Both the position numbers and the translations under genes were made by a program. Positions 44,799 through 55,448 of a stretch of DNA of 64,000 nt are shown piece by piece. Origin of the DNA: Opitutia bacterium (lineage in GTDB: Bacteria; Verrucomicrobiota; Verrucomicrobiia; Opitutales; Coraliomargaritaceae); assembly GCA_029248665.1 (NCBI GenBank), contig JAQWIW010000020.1, positions 20,918 through 84,917 on the forward strand, in the 5' to 3' direction. The first letter of the stretch is position 1; every line of letters starts with the position of its first letter. Below the pieces are notes generated by a model. That model did no database searches, was not told the DNA's origin, and saw nothing but the letters and a program-made list of their open reading frames with translations.

Positions 44799-46079
44799 CT
44801 ATAGCCCAACTAGCAAACGATCCGGGTTTTCAATTGCGTTTTTAATGTGATTTAAAAAGGTCACCGCTTCTTTTCCGTCGATTAATCTATGGTCATAGCT
44901 TAAAGCTAGGTACATCATCGGGCGAGCGACAATTTCTCCATCAATGACGACCGCTCTTTCTTGGATATTATGCAGTCCAAGGATAGCCGGTTGAGGGAAA
45001 TTGATGATTGGGGTGCTTAACATAGAACCATAAATACCTCCATTTGAGATCGTGAAGACGCCGCCTTCTAAATCTTTGAGTTGGATTTTAGACTCTCTAG
45101 CACCTTGGGCATAATCAAGAATACTTTGTTCGATCTCTTGAAAAGACTTCTGTTCGCAATCTCGTACCACTGGCACGAGCAATCCTTTTTCTGTACCCAC
45201 CGCGATTCCTATATCATAGTAATGTTGTTGAACAATCGAATCACCTTCAATTCGAGCATTAACTGCTGGGACACTTTGCAGGGCATTGACTACCGCTTTT
45301 GTGAAAAAAGACATGAAGCCTAATTTGATTCCGTATCGTTTTACAAAAGCTTCTTGATGAGTCTTCCTAAGTTGCATGACTCGACTCATATCCACTTCAT
45401 TGAAAGTAGTGAGTAAGGCTGCTTCCTGAGTAGCATTGACCAGCCGTTGAGCAATTTTCTTTCTCAAAGGACTCATTTTCTTGCGAGTTTCTCGAGATGA
45501 TGGGTCAGCAGGTATAGGTGTTATGCTTTTTGCAGGAGGGCTTGCTTTGCTTGGTGCCGTTTCTTTTTTAGAAGTAGAGTGGTCAGTCATTGCAGAAAGT
45601 ATATCTCCTTTGGTGATTCTTCCATCTTTGCCAGTGCCTTGGACTGTATCTAAATCTACTTGTGTTTCAATAGAATGTTTTCGGCTAGCAGGTGATAATT
45701 CTTTATCAGGGTGTGCGATCTCTTGAGTATTGTTTTCAACAACGACCTCTTTTGAGCTTTCTGTAACTTCGCTATTAGTAGGCTTGACCGTCTGCTCTTT
45801 AGCTTCGGATGCTTTCGGTGCTTCACTACTTACCGGTGCTTTAGCAGTTTCGTCTATAGTCGCAACGATTGAGCCGATATCGACTTCTGCATCTTGTTCG
45901 ACTTTAAATTGTATGATCCCTGAAACTTCGGCAGTGGCTTCAGAAGTGATTTTATCTGTCTCTAATTCATATATAGGCTGTTCTTTCGTCACGAAGTCGC
46001 CGTCTTTAACTAGCCAAGCAGAGAGAATTCCGCTTGTTATTGATTCACCCATAGAGGGAACTTTTACTTCAGTAGCCAT
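44799..46079 (-). CDS. sucB: 2-oxoglutarate dehydrogenase E2 (dihydrolipoyl succinyltransferase)
   Basis: The 426-residue protein has one lipoyl domain (1-75) with the lipoyl-lysine in ELETDKITS (Lys43), a long Ala/Thr/Lys/Glu linker, a peripheral-subunit-binding domain (about 131-170, SPASRKHSI and [14 protein letters not shown]), and a C-terminal catalytic domain with SYDHRLIDG (His397 and Asp401). TFNEVDMS is typical for SucB rather than pyruvate E2. LipA and LipB in this window would modify Lys43. It follows sucA by 72 bp. Confidence 0.95.
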   Translation of the reverse strand: MATEVKVPSMGESITSGILSAWLVKDGDFVTKEQPIYELETDKITSEATAEVSGIIQFKVEQDAEVDIGSIVATIDETAKAPVSSEAPKASEAKEQTVKPTNSEVTESSKEVVVENNTQEIAHPDKELSPASRKHSIETQVDLDTVQGTGKDGRITKGDILSAMTDHSTSKKETAPSKASPPAKSITPIPADPSSRETRKKMSPLRKKIAQRLVNATQEAALLTTFNEVDMSRVMQLRKTHQEAFVKRYGIKLGFMSFFTKAVVNALQSVPAVNARIEGDSIVQQHYYDIGIAVGTEKGLLVPVVRDCEQKSFQEIEQSILDYAQGARESKIQLKDLEGGVFTISNGGIYGSMLSTPIINFPQPAILGLHNIQERAVVIDGEIVARPMMYLALSYDHRLIDGKEAVTFLNHIKNAIENPDRLLVGL

Positions 46080-46151
46080 GATTTATATTTAAAGAATTTA
46101 TAGATGTGTATTAGTGTAATTGGCAAATCAGAAGTTTGAAATATTTTTTTA

Positions 46152-48899
46152 TTATTCTGAATCAAGTGCCTCGCTTACTAATTTGGATTGTTCATGCTTA
46201 TGAATCGCTAAAGATCCTACAGCAGGACTTGCCGAGCTTTTTCTGCCGACATATTTTGGTAACTTGTCTGTGAATTCTAAAATATACGGGAAAATGAATG
46301 TCCAGCCACCCATATTTTTGGGCTCTTCTTGGCACCAAGTGATTTCAGCTTCAACTGGGTAGCTTTTAAGTATAGATGAAAATAATTCACGATCTAATGG
46401 ATAAAATTGTTCGACTCTGATAATGGCAATATGTTCATAACCTCGAGTTTTTCGGTGACTTTCTAAATCATAATAAATTTTACCAGAGCAGAGAATGATT
46501 TTTTTGATTCTATCTTTATCCACACTAAGATCGTCTATCATGTTATGAAAATGCCCATCGGTAAAATCAGCTACCTTTGATACACATTCTTTATGACGCA
46601 ATAAGCTCTTTGGAGTCATGATAACTAAAGGCTTTTTGAATTCACGCTTCATCTGTCTTCTTAGAACATGAAATAATTGTGCGGGTGTTGTTAGGTTGCA
46701 GACTTGTATATTATTATCGGCACAAGATTGAAGGAAGCGCTCCAATCGTGCGGAGGAATGTTCTGGACCTTGCCCTTCATAACCATGGGGAAGTAACATT
46801 ACGATTCCACTGAGTCGTCCCCATTTAGATTCACTGCTTGTTATAAACTGATCAATGATAACTTGAGCCCCATTTACAAAGTCACCAAATTGGGCTTCCC
46901 AAATACATAGCATTTTAGGGTAGTCTAGAGAGTACCCGAAATCAAAACCTAAGACTGCAGCCTCAGATAAAAGGGAATTATGTACACAGAATTGTGCTTG
47001 GTCTTCACTCAGATCGAGTAGGTTAGTGTAGCGTTCACGAGTTTCTGTATCATAGAGAACTGAGTGTCGATGGCTGAAGGTGCCTCTTTTTGAATCTTGT
47101 CCACTAATGCGAACGGGCGTGCCTTCTATAAGGAGACTTCCAAAGGCTAATGATTCGGCTAATCCCCAATCAATTCCAGAATCTGTTTCAAAAGCTTTTA
47201 TTTTGCCTTCTAACTGTCTTTTAATTTTACGATTCACACGAAACCCTTCAGGGAACTTCGCATGCTGGTTCACAATATGCCCAAGAATTTCTTTTTTAAC
47301 TTTAGTTTCAAAAACTTCAAAAGAATAGGGTGGTTGCTTTCTTGCATTGGATTCAGCAAATGGATCTTTTGTTGTTGTACTACTTTCTGAGTTTTTCTTG
47401 TGAGCGGCTTCTAGTATTGCCAAAAAATTACTTTTTATAGCCTGTACCTCTTCTTCCGTGATGTCATCCTGGGGTTTCAGTTGTTCTGCCAAGAGTTCAC
47501 TGATTTTCGGCATATTGCTGATTTTTTGATATAGAACGGGTTGGGTGAATGCGGGTTCGTCGGATTCATTGTGACCGTGTTTTCGATAACAATACATATC
47601 AATGACCACATCACTACCAAAGGTCTGTCGGTAGTCGAAAGCAGTCTCTACAGCTGCGACAACAGCTAATGGGTCGTTACAATTCACATGGAAAATAGGA
47701 GCTTCGACAATTTTAGCCACATCGGTACAATAGCGACTCGATCGTGCGTCTTCTGGGCCAGTAGTGAAACCAATCTGATTATTAATGATAACATGTATGG
47801 TTCCACCGGTACGGTAACCATTAAGTTGTGAGAAATTAAATACCTCAGAGACAATACCTTGTCCAGCAATGGCAGCATCACCATGAATTAAGATTGGTAG
47901 TACTTTTTTACGTTCAAGATCTTCTCGGATTCTTTGGCGAGCTCGTGCTTTGCCTTGAACGACTGGGTCAACTGCTTCAAGGTGCGAAGGGTTGGCCGCT
48001 AGGCGTAATTCTACTGGATGATCGTCACGTGTTTTACGTTTTGTTTCAAAGCCTAGGTGATATTTCACATCGCCATCACCATATATTGTATCGGGAACGT
48101 AGTTTTCCGAAAACTCACGTAAAATATATTCAAAGGATTTGCCGAGGAAATTACCGAGTACATTTAAACGACCTCTATGGGCCATCCCCATTACGATTTC
48201 ATCGACTTTATTTTTTCCACAGCGTTGAAAGATGCTATCGAGTATGGCAATTAAGGTTTCACCACCTTCTAAAGAAAATCGTTTTTGCCCTAGGAATTTT
48301 GATTGCAGAAACTCTTCAAAGGTTTCTGCTTCAATGATATTCTTTAAAATATTTTGTTTTTGCTCACGTGAGAAGCTAGGAACAAAGCACTCAGGCTCGA
48401 TGCGTGCTTGAATCCACCTGCGTTTAGAGGTCTCCTGAATGTGGAGATATTCAAAGCCTACTGTTTTGCAGTAAGTTTTTTCTAAGCGATCAATTAATTC
48501 TTTAAGGCTTAACTGAATGCCTCCCATGTAATTTCCACTATCGTAAACCCTATCTAAATCAGATGGTTCAAATCCTAATCGCTCAAGCGTTAATCGAGGA
48601 TTGGTATTGGCTTCTAAGGTAAGGGGGTTGAATTTTGCAATGGTGTGCCCTAAAGAACGATAAGCGTAGATTAATCCTATGAAGCGAGCTTGTTTAGTTG
48701 CTTGCAAATTAGAAAGTGTGCCAGATGTATCACTTTGTTCTAAATGGGACGCTTCTTGTTCGATGCTGCTTCCTAGTTCGAAACCTTCAAAAAATGCCTT
48801 CCAAATCGGATCTAATGAATCGGGTGATTCAATCCATTTTGAGTGCATTTCATCAATTAAATCAGCGTTCCAAGAACTAGTGGCATTACTTTGTATCAT
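46152..48899 (-). CDS. sucA: 2-oxoglutarate dehydrogenase E1
   Basis: The 915-residue ThDP enzyme decarboxylates 2-oxoglutarate in the TCA cycle. The N-terminal [18 protein letters not shown] region and an [12 protein letters not shown] segment are typical. Further on are [24 protein letters not shown], the thiamine-site GHNESDEP and the C-terminal [22 protein letters not shown] region. Length is full. It leads the sucA-sucB-lpdA operon and is divergent from a small unknown gene. Upstream 117 bp are very A+T-rich without a clear promoter. Confidence 0.97.
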   Translation of the reverse strand: MIQSNATSSWNADLIDEMHSKWIESPDSLDPIWKAFFEGFELGSSIEQEASHLEQSDTSGTLSNLQATKQARFIGLIYAYRSLGHTIAKFNPLTLEANTNPRLTLERLGFEPSDLDRVYDSGNYMGGIQLSLKELIDRLEKTYCKTVGFEYLHIQETSKRRWIQARIEPECFVPSFSREQKQNILKNIIEAETFEEFLQSKFLGQKRFSLEGGETLIAILDSIFQRCGKNKVDEIVMGMAHRGRLNVLGNFLGKSFEYILREFSENYVPDTIYGDGDVKYHLGFETKRKTRDDHPVELRLAANPSHLEAVDPVVQGKARARQRIREDLERKKVLPILIHGDAAIAGQGIVSEVFNFSQLNGYRTGGTIHVIINNQIGFTTGPEDARSSRYCTDVAKIVEAPIFHVNCNDPLAVVAAVETAFDYRQTFGSDVVIDMYCYRKHGHNESDEPAFTQPVLYQKISNMPKISELLAEQLKPQDDITEEEVQAIKSNFLAILEAAHKKNSESSTTTKDPFAESNARKQPPYSFEVFETKVKKEILGHIVNQHAKFPEGFRVNRKIKRQLEGKIKAFETDSGIDWGLAESLAFGSLLIEGTPVRISGQDSKRGTFSHRHSVLYDTETRERYTNLLDLSEDQAQFCVHNSLLSEAAVLGFDFGYSLDYPKMLCIWEAQFGDFVNGAQVIIDQFITSSESKWGRLSGIVMLLPHGYEGQGPEHSSARLERFLQSCADNNIQVCNLTTPAQLFHVLRRQMKREFKKPLVIMTPKSLLRHKECVSKVADFTDGHFHNMIDDLSVDKDRIKKIILCSGKIYYDLESHRKTRGYEHIAIIRVEQFYPLDRELFSSILKSYPVEAEITWCQEEPKNMGGWTFIFPYILEFTDKLPKYVGRKSSASPAVGSLAIHKHEQSKLVSEALDSE

Positions 48900-49016
48900 A
48901 AATTAGATAATTTAATTAAAATGTTTGAACACTCTTTAATTATTTTCAAATCTAATTGCACGAATAGTGAACTTTTTTATTGGTAATTTCACCTAATTAA
49001 CATTTTGATTGGTTTT

Positions 49017-49217
49017 ATGGACTTAACTATTTTGAAAGAAGATTTAAAAACTGCAATTTCTGGTTTTGGTTCAGTTGATAAAGAGAACTATTTGAAAGCG
49101 ATTCAACGAATGGATGCTTTGAGTAAAGATACCTCTTTGCCCAAACAGTTACAGCATTATTTATCTCGTAGAAGTTACCACAAAGCGCAGGACTTTTTGG
49201 GTGCTTCAGATTTTTAA
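49017..49217 (+). CDS. Small helical protein of unknown function
   Basis: From the ATG at 49017 this is 66 residues: a soluble helical protein starting MDLTILKEDLKTAISGFG and ending in DFLGASDF. A TTG 12 bases earlier is also in frame, but the ATG is preferred. It sits 9 bp before the SUI1-type gene and probably shares its transcript. I do not recognise a family. Confidence 0.6.
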   Translation: MDLTILKEDLKTAISGFGSVDKENYLKAIQRMDALSKDTSLPKQLQHYLSRRSYHKAQDFLGASDF

Positions 49218-49226
49218 TTTAAGACA

Positions 49227-49613
49227 ATGTCTAAAAAAGGTAAAAAAGTTAAGCTTTCGGGAAGCGATGACCTGCGAGTCGATCTCTGGGGAGACTTGAG
49301 TCAGGCTAGTGAACCTAAGAAAGATATTCGATCTGAAGCTTTCTCGGCAAAATCGCCTAAAAAGTATAGAATCAAGGGGCGTTTGTTAAAAAGTGGGAAA
49401 GGATTGAAGCCAGTGACTGAGATTTATGAATGGCCTACTCATATGTCGAATAGAGATCTCAATGTAATTTTGTTAAAAATGAAGCAATCATTTGGCTGTG
49501 GTGGCACGATAAAAGCTACAAATAAATCAATGGAATTACAGGGAGATAAGTTTAATCAATCGGAAGACTATCTAAAAGAATTGGGTTTTATCTTAATTCG
49601 TTCTGGCGGATAG
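49227..49613 (+). CDS. SUI1/YciH-family translation initiation factor
   Basis: The 128-residue protein has a basic, flexible N-terminus and a SUI1 domain (about residues 55-125) with ILLKMKQSFGCGGTIK and MELQGD. Bacterial YciH proteins are eIF1-like and affect start selection and initiation under stress. Its presence is of interest because Shine-Dalgarno motifs are so rare here. The small upstream gene is 9 bp away. Confidence 0.88.
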   Translation: MSKKGKKVKLSGSDDLRVDLWGDLSQASEPKKDIRSEAFSAKSPKKYRIKGRLLKSGKGLKPVTEIYEWPTHMSNRDLNVILLKMKQSFGCGGTIKATNKSMELQGDKFNQSEDYLKELGFILIRSGG

Positions 49614-49728
49614 TTTTTGCTAGAGGTATCAAATTTACTAAAATCTTTATAAATAAATTTAACGGAAGGTTGACTAACGCTCTTACTTTTTTGTAATTCT
49701 TTTTAATAAAAATATGTTTTCTTAGTAT

Positions 49729-52700
49729 ATGAATAAGATTTTAGCAGCCAATAGAAGTGAGATAGCAGTAAGAATATTTCGTAGTGCTTCCGAATTAAAT
49801 TATCAAACAGTCGCTCTCTATGCGAATGAAGATCGCTTTGGAGTTCATCGTTTTAAAGCAGATGAGTCCTATTTAATAGGAGAGGGCAAAGGTCCAGTTG
49901 CTGCATATTTAGATATTGATGGAATTATTGATCTTTCTAAAGACAAAGGGATCGAGATGATTCACCCTGGGTATGGATTTTTATCTGAAAATGCAAATTT
50001 CGCAAAAGCTTGTGAGGATAACGGAATTACTTTTATTGGACCTAGCTCAGATTTGCTTTCTAAGATGGGTGATAAGATAGCCGCAAGAAAGATTGCAGAT
50101 GAAGTAGGTGTTCCTACTTTGCCAGGTACCGAAGATGCGATTAGTGATCGTAAGGTTGCTTTAAAGACAGCAAAGAAAATCGGCTTTCCATTAATTATTA
50201 AAGCAGCATTTGGTGGCGGTGGTCGAGGTATGCGAATCGTTAAGAAAGAAGCAGATCTAGAATCGCAATTAGAAGAAGCTCAAGGTGAGGCAGAACGTGC
50301 TTTTGGTAATTCATCTGTTTTCTTAGAACGCTACATCGGGCGAGCAAAGCACATTGAGGTACAAATTTTAGGGGATAAACATGGTAATGTGATTCACTTA
50401 CACGAAAGAGATTGTTCGATCCAAAGACGTTACCAAAAAGTGATTGAAATCGCTCCTTCCGTTAATTTGCCTGAAAAAGTTCGTAATGAACTATGCGAAG
50501 CAGCGGTGAAAATAGCTAAGTCAATTGGTTATTACAATGCAGGCACCGTTGAGTTTTTGTTGGATTTAGATTCGCATGATTGGTTCTTTATTGAAATGAA
50601 TCCTAGGATTCAAGTTGAGCATACCGTTACTGAGATAATCACAGGTATTGATATTGTTCGCAGTCAAATTCTTATTGCCAAGGGGCATAAGTTACACGGC
50701 AAAGAAATCAACATACCTAAGCAGGATGCAATTCCAAGAAATGGGGTAGCCATCCAAGCACGTGTGACTACTGAAGACCCAGAGAAAAATTTTGCTCCCG
50801 ATTATGGAAAGATTGTTAATTATCGGAGTGCTGCTGGATTTGGTATCCGACTCGATGGTGCTATGGGCGACACTGGATCGGTGATCACTCCTTTCTATGA
50901 TTCCTTATTGGTTAAGATTTCTGCTTCGGCTCAAGACTTTGAGCAAGCGATCCAACGAATGAACCGTGCGCTGCGTGAAATGCGTATCCGTGGTGTTAAG
51001 ACAAACATTCCTTTCATTGAAAATGTACTTGATCATCCGACCTTCCAATCGGGAAATGCAACAACTACATTAATTGATCGCTCTCCAGAACTTTTTTCCT
51101 TCAAGCCGAGAAAAGATCGTGCGACTAAATTATTGAATTTATTAGGAGAAACCATCGTTAATGGGAATGATCAAGTTAAAGGTCGAGGTATTCCTAAAAT
51201 GGATTTACCGCTCATTTTGCCTGATTATGATCCTAAGTTGAAGAAACCTGCAGGCACTAAACAATATTTAGATAAGCATGGGCCTGATAAATTTTGTGAT
51301 TGGGTACATTCTCAAAAGCGTTTGCTTGTTACAGATACTACGATGCGTGATGCGCACCAGTCTCTATTAGCAGCTAGAATGCGAAGCTTTGACCAATTAG
51401 CAGTAGCCGATTCAATCGCTCAGAATGCACATAATTTATTCAGTTTAGAATGTTGGGGTGGTGCAACTTTTGATACCACGATGCGTTTCCTAAATGAAAA
51501 TCCGTTTAAACGTCTCAAGCGACTTAGAGAAAAGATTCCAAATATCTGTTTTCAAATGTTGTTGAGAGGTGCAAATGGAGTCGGTTATTCAAATTATCCA
51601 GATAATGTGATTCGTGGATTTATTAAACACAGTGCGGAATCTGGAATGGATATTTTCCGTGTTTTTGATTCTTTAAATTATTTGCCGAACTTGAAAGTAG
51701 CCATGAAGTCTATTCGTGAAGATACAGACAGAATATGTGAGGCTACGATTTGTTACACAGGTGATATTACAGATTCAAAACGTGATAAGTATGATTTAGC
51801 CTATTATGTAAAGATGGCTAAGGAGCTTGAAACCATGGGTGCACATATGCTTGCGATTAAAGATATGTCTGGTCTATGTCATCCAAATGCAGCTTATAAG
51901 CTCATCAAAGCATTGCGTTCAGAAGTGGGTATGCCGATTCATTTCCATACGCATGATTCTAGTGGCATCGCCAGTTCGTCCATTATGAAAGCGGCAGAAG
52001 CTCAAGTAGATGTTGTGGATTTAGCGATTTCTTCTTTGTCTGGATTAACATCACAGCCTAATATGAATTCTGTGATCAACGCTTTGCAGGGCGATCGTAG
52101 AAATACAAAATTAGACCAAGCTTATTTTGATTCACTTTCTATTTACTGGGAAGCAGTTCGCCAATATTACGAACCTTTCGACACCAGCCCGAAGTTTGGA
52201 AGTGCTGAAGTCTATCGTCATGAAATGCCAGGTGGGCAATATACGAATTTAAGAGAACAAGCTCGTGTTTTAGGATTGGGTAAACGATGGCCTGAAGTCG
52301 TTCGCTATTATCACGAAGTGAATGATTTATTTGGAGATATTGTCAAAGTAACTCCAAGTAGTAAAGTTGTCGGAGATATGGCCATGTTCTTGTTGAATAA
52401 AGGTATTGAGCCTAAGGATGTGCCAAATTTGGAGCACGGTACAGCGTTTCCAGAATCAGTAATTGATATGCTTTCAGGGGGCCTTGGGCAACCTAAGGGT
52501 GGATGGCCAAAGAAGGTTCAGAAAGTTGTTTTAGGGGATAGAAAACCAACTACAGGTCGTCCTGGTGCGAAAGCAGGGAAAGTGGATCTTGAAGCAACAC
52601 GTGAAGAACTTACTAAGAAAATCACTGGTGAGGTTAATGACGATGATTTGTACAGTTATCTAATGTACCCACAAGTATTTGAGACGATGATACAATACAT

Positions 52701-53166
52701 CAAAAAATTTGGTCATGCTAGGGTTTTACCAACACCTGCATTTTTCTACGGATTAAAAGTAGGCGAAGAAATTTCAGTAGAAATTGAAGAAGGCAAGACC
52801 TTAATTATCAAATTAATTCATGTAGGCAAACCGGATGAAGATGGTAAATGCAGTTTAACTTTCGAATTGAATGGCCGTGCTCGTGAGTGTGTTATTACTG
52901 ATAAGTCAGTTAAAACGACCACTAAGCGTAGAGAAAAAGCAGATTCAGCAAACAAGATGCAAGTGGGAGCTCCTATTCCAGCTATGGTGAGTAGCGTGAA
53001 TGCTACAGTAGGTCAAAAAGTGAAGAAGGGCGACAAGTTGGTTGTATTAGAAGCAATGAAAATGCAAACAACGGTTTATGCTTTAGCTGACGGTATCGTG
53101 GATAAATTTGAGGTTCAAATAGGCGATCAAGTCGAAAGTAAAGATCTGTTAGTTCAACTTAGGTAA
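49729..53166 (+). CDS. pyc: Pyruvate carboxylase
   Basis: This single-chain 1145-residue biotin enzyme makes oxaloacetate from pyruvate, feeding the TCA cycle and gluconeogenesis. It has the biotin-carboxylase domain (about 1-450, with FGGGGRGMRIV and MNPRIQVEHTVTE), the carboxyltransferase domain (about 530-800, with DTTMRDAHQSLLAARMR, VFDSLNYL and AIKDMSGL, whose lysine is carboxylated), the allosteric linker, and a biotinyl domain with EAMKMQT (Lys1111). Complete with no truncation. It stands alone between the SUI1 gene and the SRAP gene. Confidence 0.97.
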   Translation: MNKILAANRSEIAVRIFRSASELNYQTVALYANEDRFGVHRFKADESYLIGEGKGPVAAYLDIDGIIDLSKDKGIEMIHPGYGFLSENANFAKACEDNGITFIGPSSDLLSKMGDKIAARKIADEVGVPTLPGTEDAISDRKVALKTAKKIGFPLIIKAAFGGGGRGMRIVKKEADLESQLEEAQGEAERAFGNSSVFLERYIGRAKHIEVQILGDKHGNVIHLHERDCSIQRRYQKVIEIAPSVNLPEKVRNELCEAAVKIAKSIGYYNAGTVEFLLDLDSHDWFFIEMNPRIQVEHTVTEIITGIDIVRSQILIAKGHKLHGKEINIPKQDAIPRNGVAIQARVTTEDPEKNFAPDYGKIVNYRSAAGFGIRLDGAMGDTGSVITPFYDSLLVKISASAQDFEQAIQRMNRALREMRIRGVKTNIPFIENVLDHPTFQSGNATTTLIDRSPELFSFKPRKDRATKLLNLLGETIVNGNDQVKGRGIPKMDLPLILPDYDPKLKKPAGTKQYLDKHGPDKFCDWVHSQKRLLVTDTTMRDAHQSLLAARMRSFDQLAVADSIAQNAHNLFSLECWGGATFDTTMRFLNENPFKRLKRLREKIPNICFQMLLRGANGVGYSNYPDNVIRGFIKHSAESGMDIFRVFDSLNYLPNLKVAMKSIREDTDRICEATICYTGDITDSKRDKYDLAYYVKMAKELETMGAHMLAIKDMSGLCHPNAAYKLIKALRSEVGMPIHFHTHDSSGIASSSIMKAAEAQVDVVDLAISSLSGLTSQPNMNSVINALQGDRRNTKLDQAYFDSLSIYWEAVRQYYEPFDTSPKFGSAEVYRHEMPGGQYTNLREQARVLGLGKRWPEVVRYYHEVNDLFGDIVKVTPSSKVVGDMAMFLLNKGIEPKDVPNLEHGTAFPESVIDMLSGGLGQPKGGWPKKVQKVVLGDRKPTTGRPGAKAGKVDLEATREELTKKITGEVNDDDLYSYLMYPQVFETMIQYIKKFGHARVLPTPAFFYGLKVGEEISVEIEEGKTLIIKLIHVGKPDEDGKCSLTFELNGRARECVITDKSVKTTTKRREKADSANKMQVGAPIPAMVSSVNATVGQKVKKGDKLVVLEAMKMQTTVYALADGIVDKFEVQIGDQVESKDLLVQLR

Positions 53167-53167
53167 G

Positions 53168-53824
53168 TTAAAACAAGCGTAATTGATCATCTTTAATTGG
53201 GTCTTTTTTTTCAATTAAGGAAGTATCATTGTTGATCACTTTATTGACGCGATTGGATACAGTATGTGCCTCTAGCTTGATTGTTTGATTAGCTTGAATA
53301 GCATCCTCTTTGGACATTTCACCGTTAAGCCATGCTTCATGATGCTCAAGTGGTATGATTAATGGCATGCGAGAATGAATCGCTTTGATTCTTTCATTCG
53401 CTTCAGTCGTTACAATTACTGCACTTCTTTCTTCTTCAGAAAGAATGTAGTCCAGTCCGCCAAAATAAATAGGTTTATGTTCTTCATGGAAAATATAGTA
53501 GGGTTGTTTGATCAGCCCATCTTGATACCATTCATAAAACCCATTTGCAGGAATCAATGAACGATTTTCTTGCCATGCGTCTCTAAACCTAGGGGAAGTA
53601 TCTACGGTTTCAATTCGAGAATTGATATGGAAGTTTTGTGGGGTCTTTAGTCCCCAATTAGCAAAAGTAAGCATTCGTTTCTGTTTTTCTTTATCAAGAT
53701 ATACAGCTAAGACAGAGTCACTTGGCCCGATGTTATAGGAGGGCTTTAAATCAATATCTATGGATAAACCTAGTTCTTTAGAAAGGGATTTTGAGGATGA
53801 GAAGAGAGAATAGCGACCGCACAT
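53168..53824 (-). CDS. SRAP (HMCES/YedK) abasic-site protein
   Basis: The 218-residue protein begins MCGRYS, with catalytic Cys2 exposed after removal of Met1. It has NSRIETVDTSPRFRDAW, SLIPANGFYEW with the conserved Asn and Glu, and HSRMPLII with the active-site His. SRAP proteins form thiazolidine crosslinks with abasic sites in single-stranded DNA to protect them. It follows holB by 12 bp in a replication-related operon, which fits that role. Confidence 0.93.
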   Translation of the reverse strand: MCGRYSLFSSSKSLSKELGLSIDIDLKPSYNIGPSDSVLAVYLDKEKQKRMLTFANWGLKTPQNFHINSRIETVDTSPRFRDAWQENRSLIPANGFYEWYQDGLIKQPYYIFHEEHKPIYFGGLDYILSEEERSAVIVTTEANERIKAIHSRMPLIIPLEHHEAWLNGEMSKEDAIQANQTIKLEAHTVSNRVNKVINNDTSLIEKKDPIKDDQLRLF

Positions 53825-53836
53825 TGTGAGTATTGT

Positions 53837-54790
53837 TTAGTGATAATCTTTTGCTGCTTTAGACCATATCCTTAATGATTTTAAGAAATATAATTCAATT
53901 GCAGATGAAGCATTAAAATTTAACTGAAGCAAAGAAAGGCTTTTTTCAAGAGCTTTCATAATATCGTCTAAGGCATAAACTAGATATTTTTGATCATTAT
54001 GTTTAGCAGTTTCTTTTACGAAATCATTATTTAAATCGGCAATTTGAGAGAATAATTGTTCTCGAACACTTCGTTCAATACCCGTCTCCATTGCAGTTTT
54101 TTCTTCCTCTGTTAAAACCCTTTGTATCTTCTCTTGTTCCGTATCCCATGCATTTTCTCGATAATCTTCGATGGTACTTTGTAATTTAATCACCATTCCG
54201 TAAAAGCCGAAAAATAAATGCCCTAATTTAGAGCGATCGTAGCCTTGAATGAGTAAGCTTATCCATTGCCAATAGCTTTGTTTCCAGTTATTCCAAAGAT
54301 CAGTTGATTCAAGAGCCGTATCAGATGGAATTCGGTAGGTGAGACAACGGCTTTTGATCGTATCGATTAAGTCGTAAGGTCGATGAGTAAGGAGAAATAA
54401 TATAGTATCTGGAGGAGGCTCTTCCAGTGTTTTCAAGAAAGCGTTAGCTGATTCTTTATTCATTCTCTCAGCTTCATAAATTATGGCTACTTTGTATCCG
54501 CCTTGATTGGATGTCTTTTGTAAATCATCTATGAGCCGACGCATTGTATTTTCTGGCAACATTCCTTTGCTCCGATCCTCTTTTTTGCCAATGCGAATAA
54601 ATCGAGATTTGCCTGAAGGGCGTAGGGTAAAAAAATCTGGATGCCTGTGAAGTGAGTCAGTCTTGAGAATCTTGGATGCTAAGGATTCAGCAGTTTCAGT
54701 CAAAGATTCTGAGTTTTTACTTTCAAGTAAGATGGCGTGCCCCAGTTTATTAGTTTCAATTGATTTGTGTAAAACCTCTAATGGACGCAT
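53837..54790 (-). CDS. holB: DNA polymerase III delta' subunit
   Basis: The 317-residue AAA+ clamp-loader subunit starts with LEVLHKSIETNKLGHAILLES, has AIIYEAERMNKESANAFLKTLEEPPPDTILFL (the Walker-B-like region of delta'), and the SRC motif in TIKSRCLTYR. The zinc-binding cysteines seen in many clamp loaders are missing, and there is no proper Walker A, as in other delta' proteins. tmk lies 7 bp upstream, a pairing common across bacteria. Confidence 0.88.
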   Translation of the reverse strand: MRPLEVLHKSIETNKLGHAILLESKNSESLTETAESLASKILKTDSLHRHPDFFTLRPSGKSRFIRIGKKEDRSKGMLPENTMRRLIDDLQKTSNQGGYKVAIIYEAERMNKESANAFLKTLEEPPPDTILFLLTHRPYDLIDTIKSRCLTYRIPSDTALESTDLWNNWKQSYWQWISLLIQGYDRSKLGHLFFGFYGMVIKLQSTIEDYRENAWDTEQEKIQRVLTEEEKTAMETGIERSVREQLFSQIADLNNDFVKETAKHNDQKYLVYALDDIMKALEKSLSLLQLNFNASSAIELYFLKSLRIWSKAAKDYH

Positions 54791-54797
54791 GACAGAA

Positions 54798-55430
54798 TTA
54801 ATTTAAAAATTTACTTTTAACTGTTTCCCATATCATTTCTTGAATCGTAGCAACGTTGAGTTCCCCATCGATAACTTTAAATCGTGCTGGTTCTTTTTTG
54901 GCTATTTCTAAATAACCATTTCTCACCGCTTCAAAAAAGGCTAAAGATTCATTTTCGATGCGATCAAGTTCGCCTGATTGACGGTTTTTAGCTCTTTGTA
55001 TTCCTATCTTAGTGTCTAGATCAAGTAAGATAGTTAAGTCTGGTTTAAGAGTGCCTACTGTAATTTGGTTAAGCTTTTCGACTGTATCCATGTCAATAGC
55101 TCGGCCTAGACCTTGATAGACATAAGTGGAATCATAAAAACGATCACAAATGACGATTTCTCCTCGATCTAAGGCTGGTTGTATACAACTTGCAATCAGT
55201 TCAGCACGAGAGGCACAAAACAAAAGCAGCTCAGTAATATCGCTAATTTCGTTTTTATAGCTTGGGTCTTGCAGTAGATTGCGAATTTTTTCACCGATTA
55301 AAGTGCCACCAGGTTCACGAGTGATAACTACAGTTTTTCCCATAGAGCTAAAGGCTTTCGCTAAAGCTTCTATTTGGGTTGTTTTGCCGCAACCTTCACT
55401 GCCTTCAAATGTTATGAAATAACCGCTCAC
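54798..55430 (-). CDS. tmk: Thymidylate kinase
   Basis: Tmk phosphorylates dTMP to dTDP. The 210-residue protein has the P-loop FEGSEGCGKTTQ (residues 8-19), the DRX motif REPGGTLIG, and CDRFYDSTYVYQG. The start is GTG. holB follows by 7 bp, and a PfkB-type kinase gene lies 18 bp upstream, so the four genes pfkB-type, tmk, holB and SRAP look like one operon. Confidence 0.96.
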   Translation of the reverse strand: MSGYFITFEGSEGCGKTTQIEALAKAFSSMGKTVVITREPGGTLIGEKIRNLLQDPSYKNEISDITELLLFCASRAELIASCIQPALDRGEIVICDRFYDSTYVYQGLGRAIDMDTVEKLNQITVGTLKPDLTILLDLDTKIGIQRAKNRQSGELDRIENESLAFFEAVRNGYLEIAKKEPARFKVIDGELNVATIQEMIWETVKSKFLN

Positions 55431-55448
55431 TCAATTAGGGATAATGAA

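Noticed and set aside
45730..46092. A 120-codon plus-strand frame inside sucB
   Set aside because: It mirrors the low-complexity linker of SucB on the other strand; no credible start or motif.
47894..48337. A 147-codon open frame on the plus strand inside sucA
   Set aside because: It lies wholly antisense to the conserved sucA gene, has no family features, and its composition reflects the opposite strand.
49670..49699. TTGACT as the -35 of a pyc promoter
   Set aside because: The -35 is good, but at 17 or 18 bases there is no acceptable -10 (GTAATT or TAATTC).
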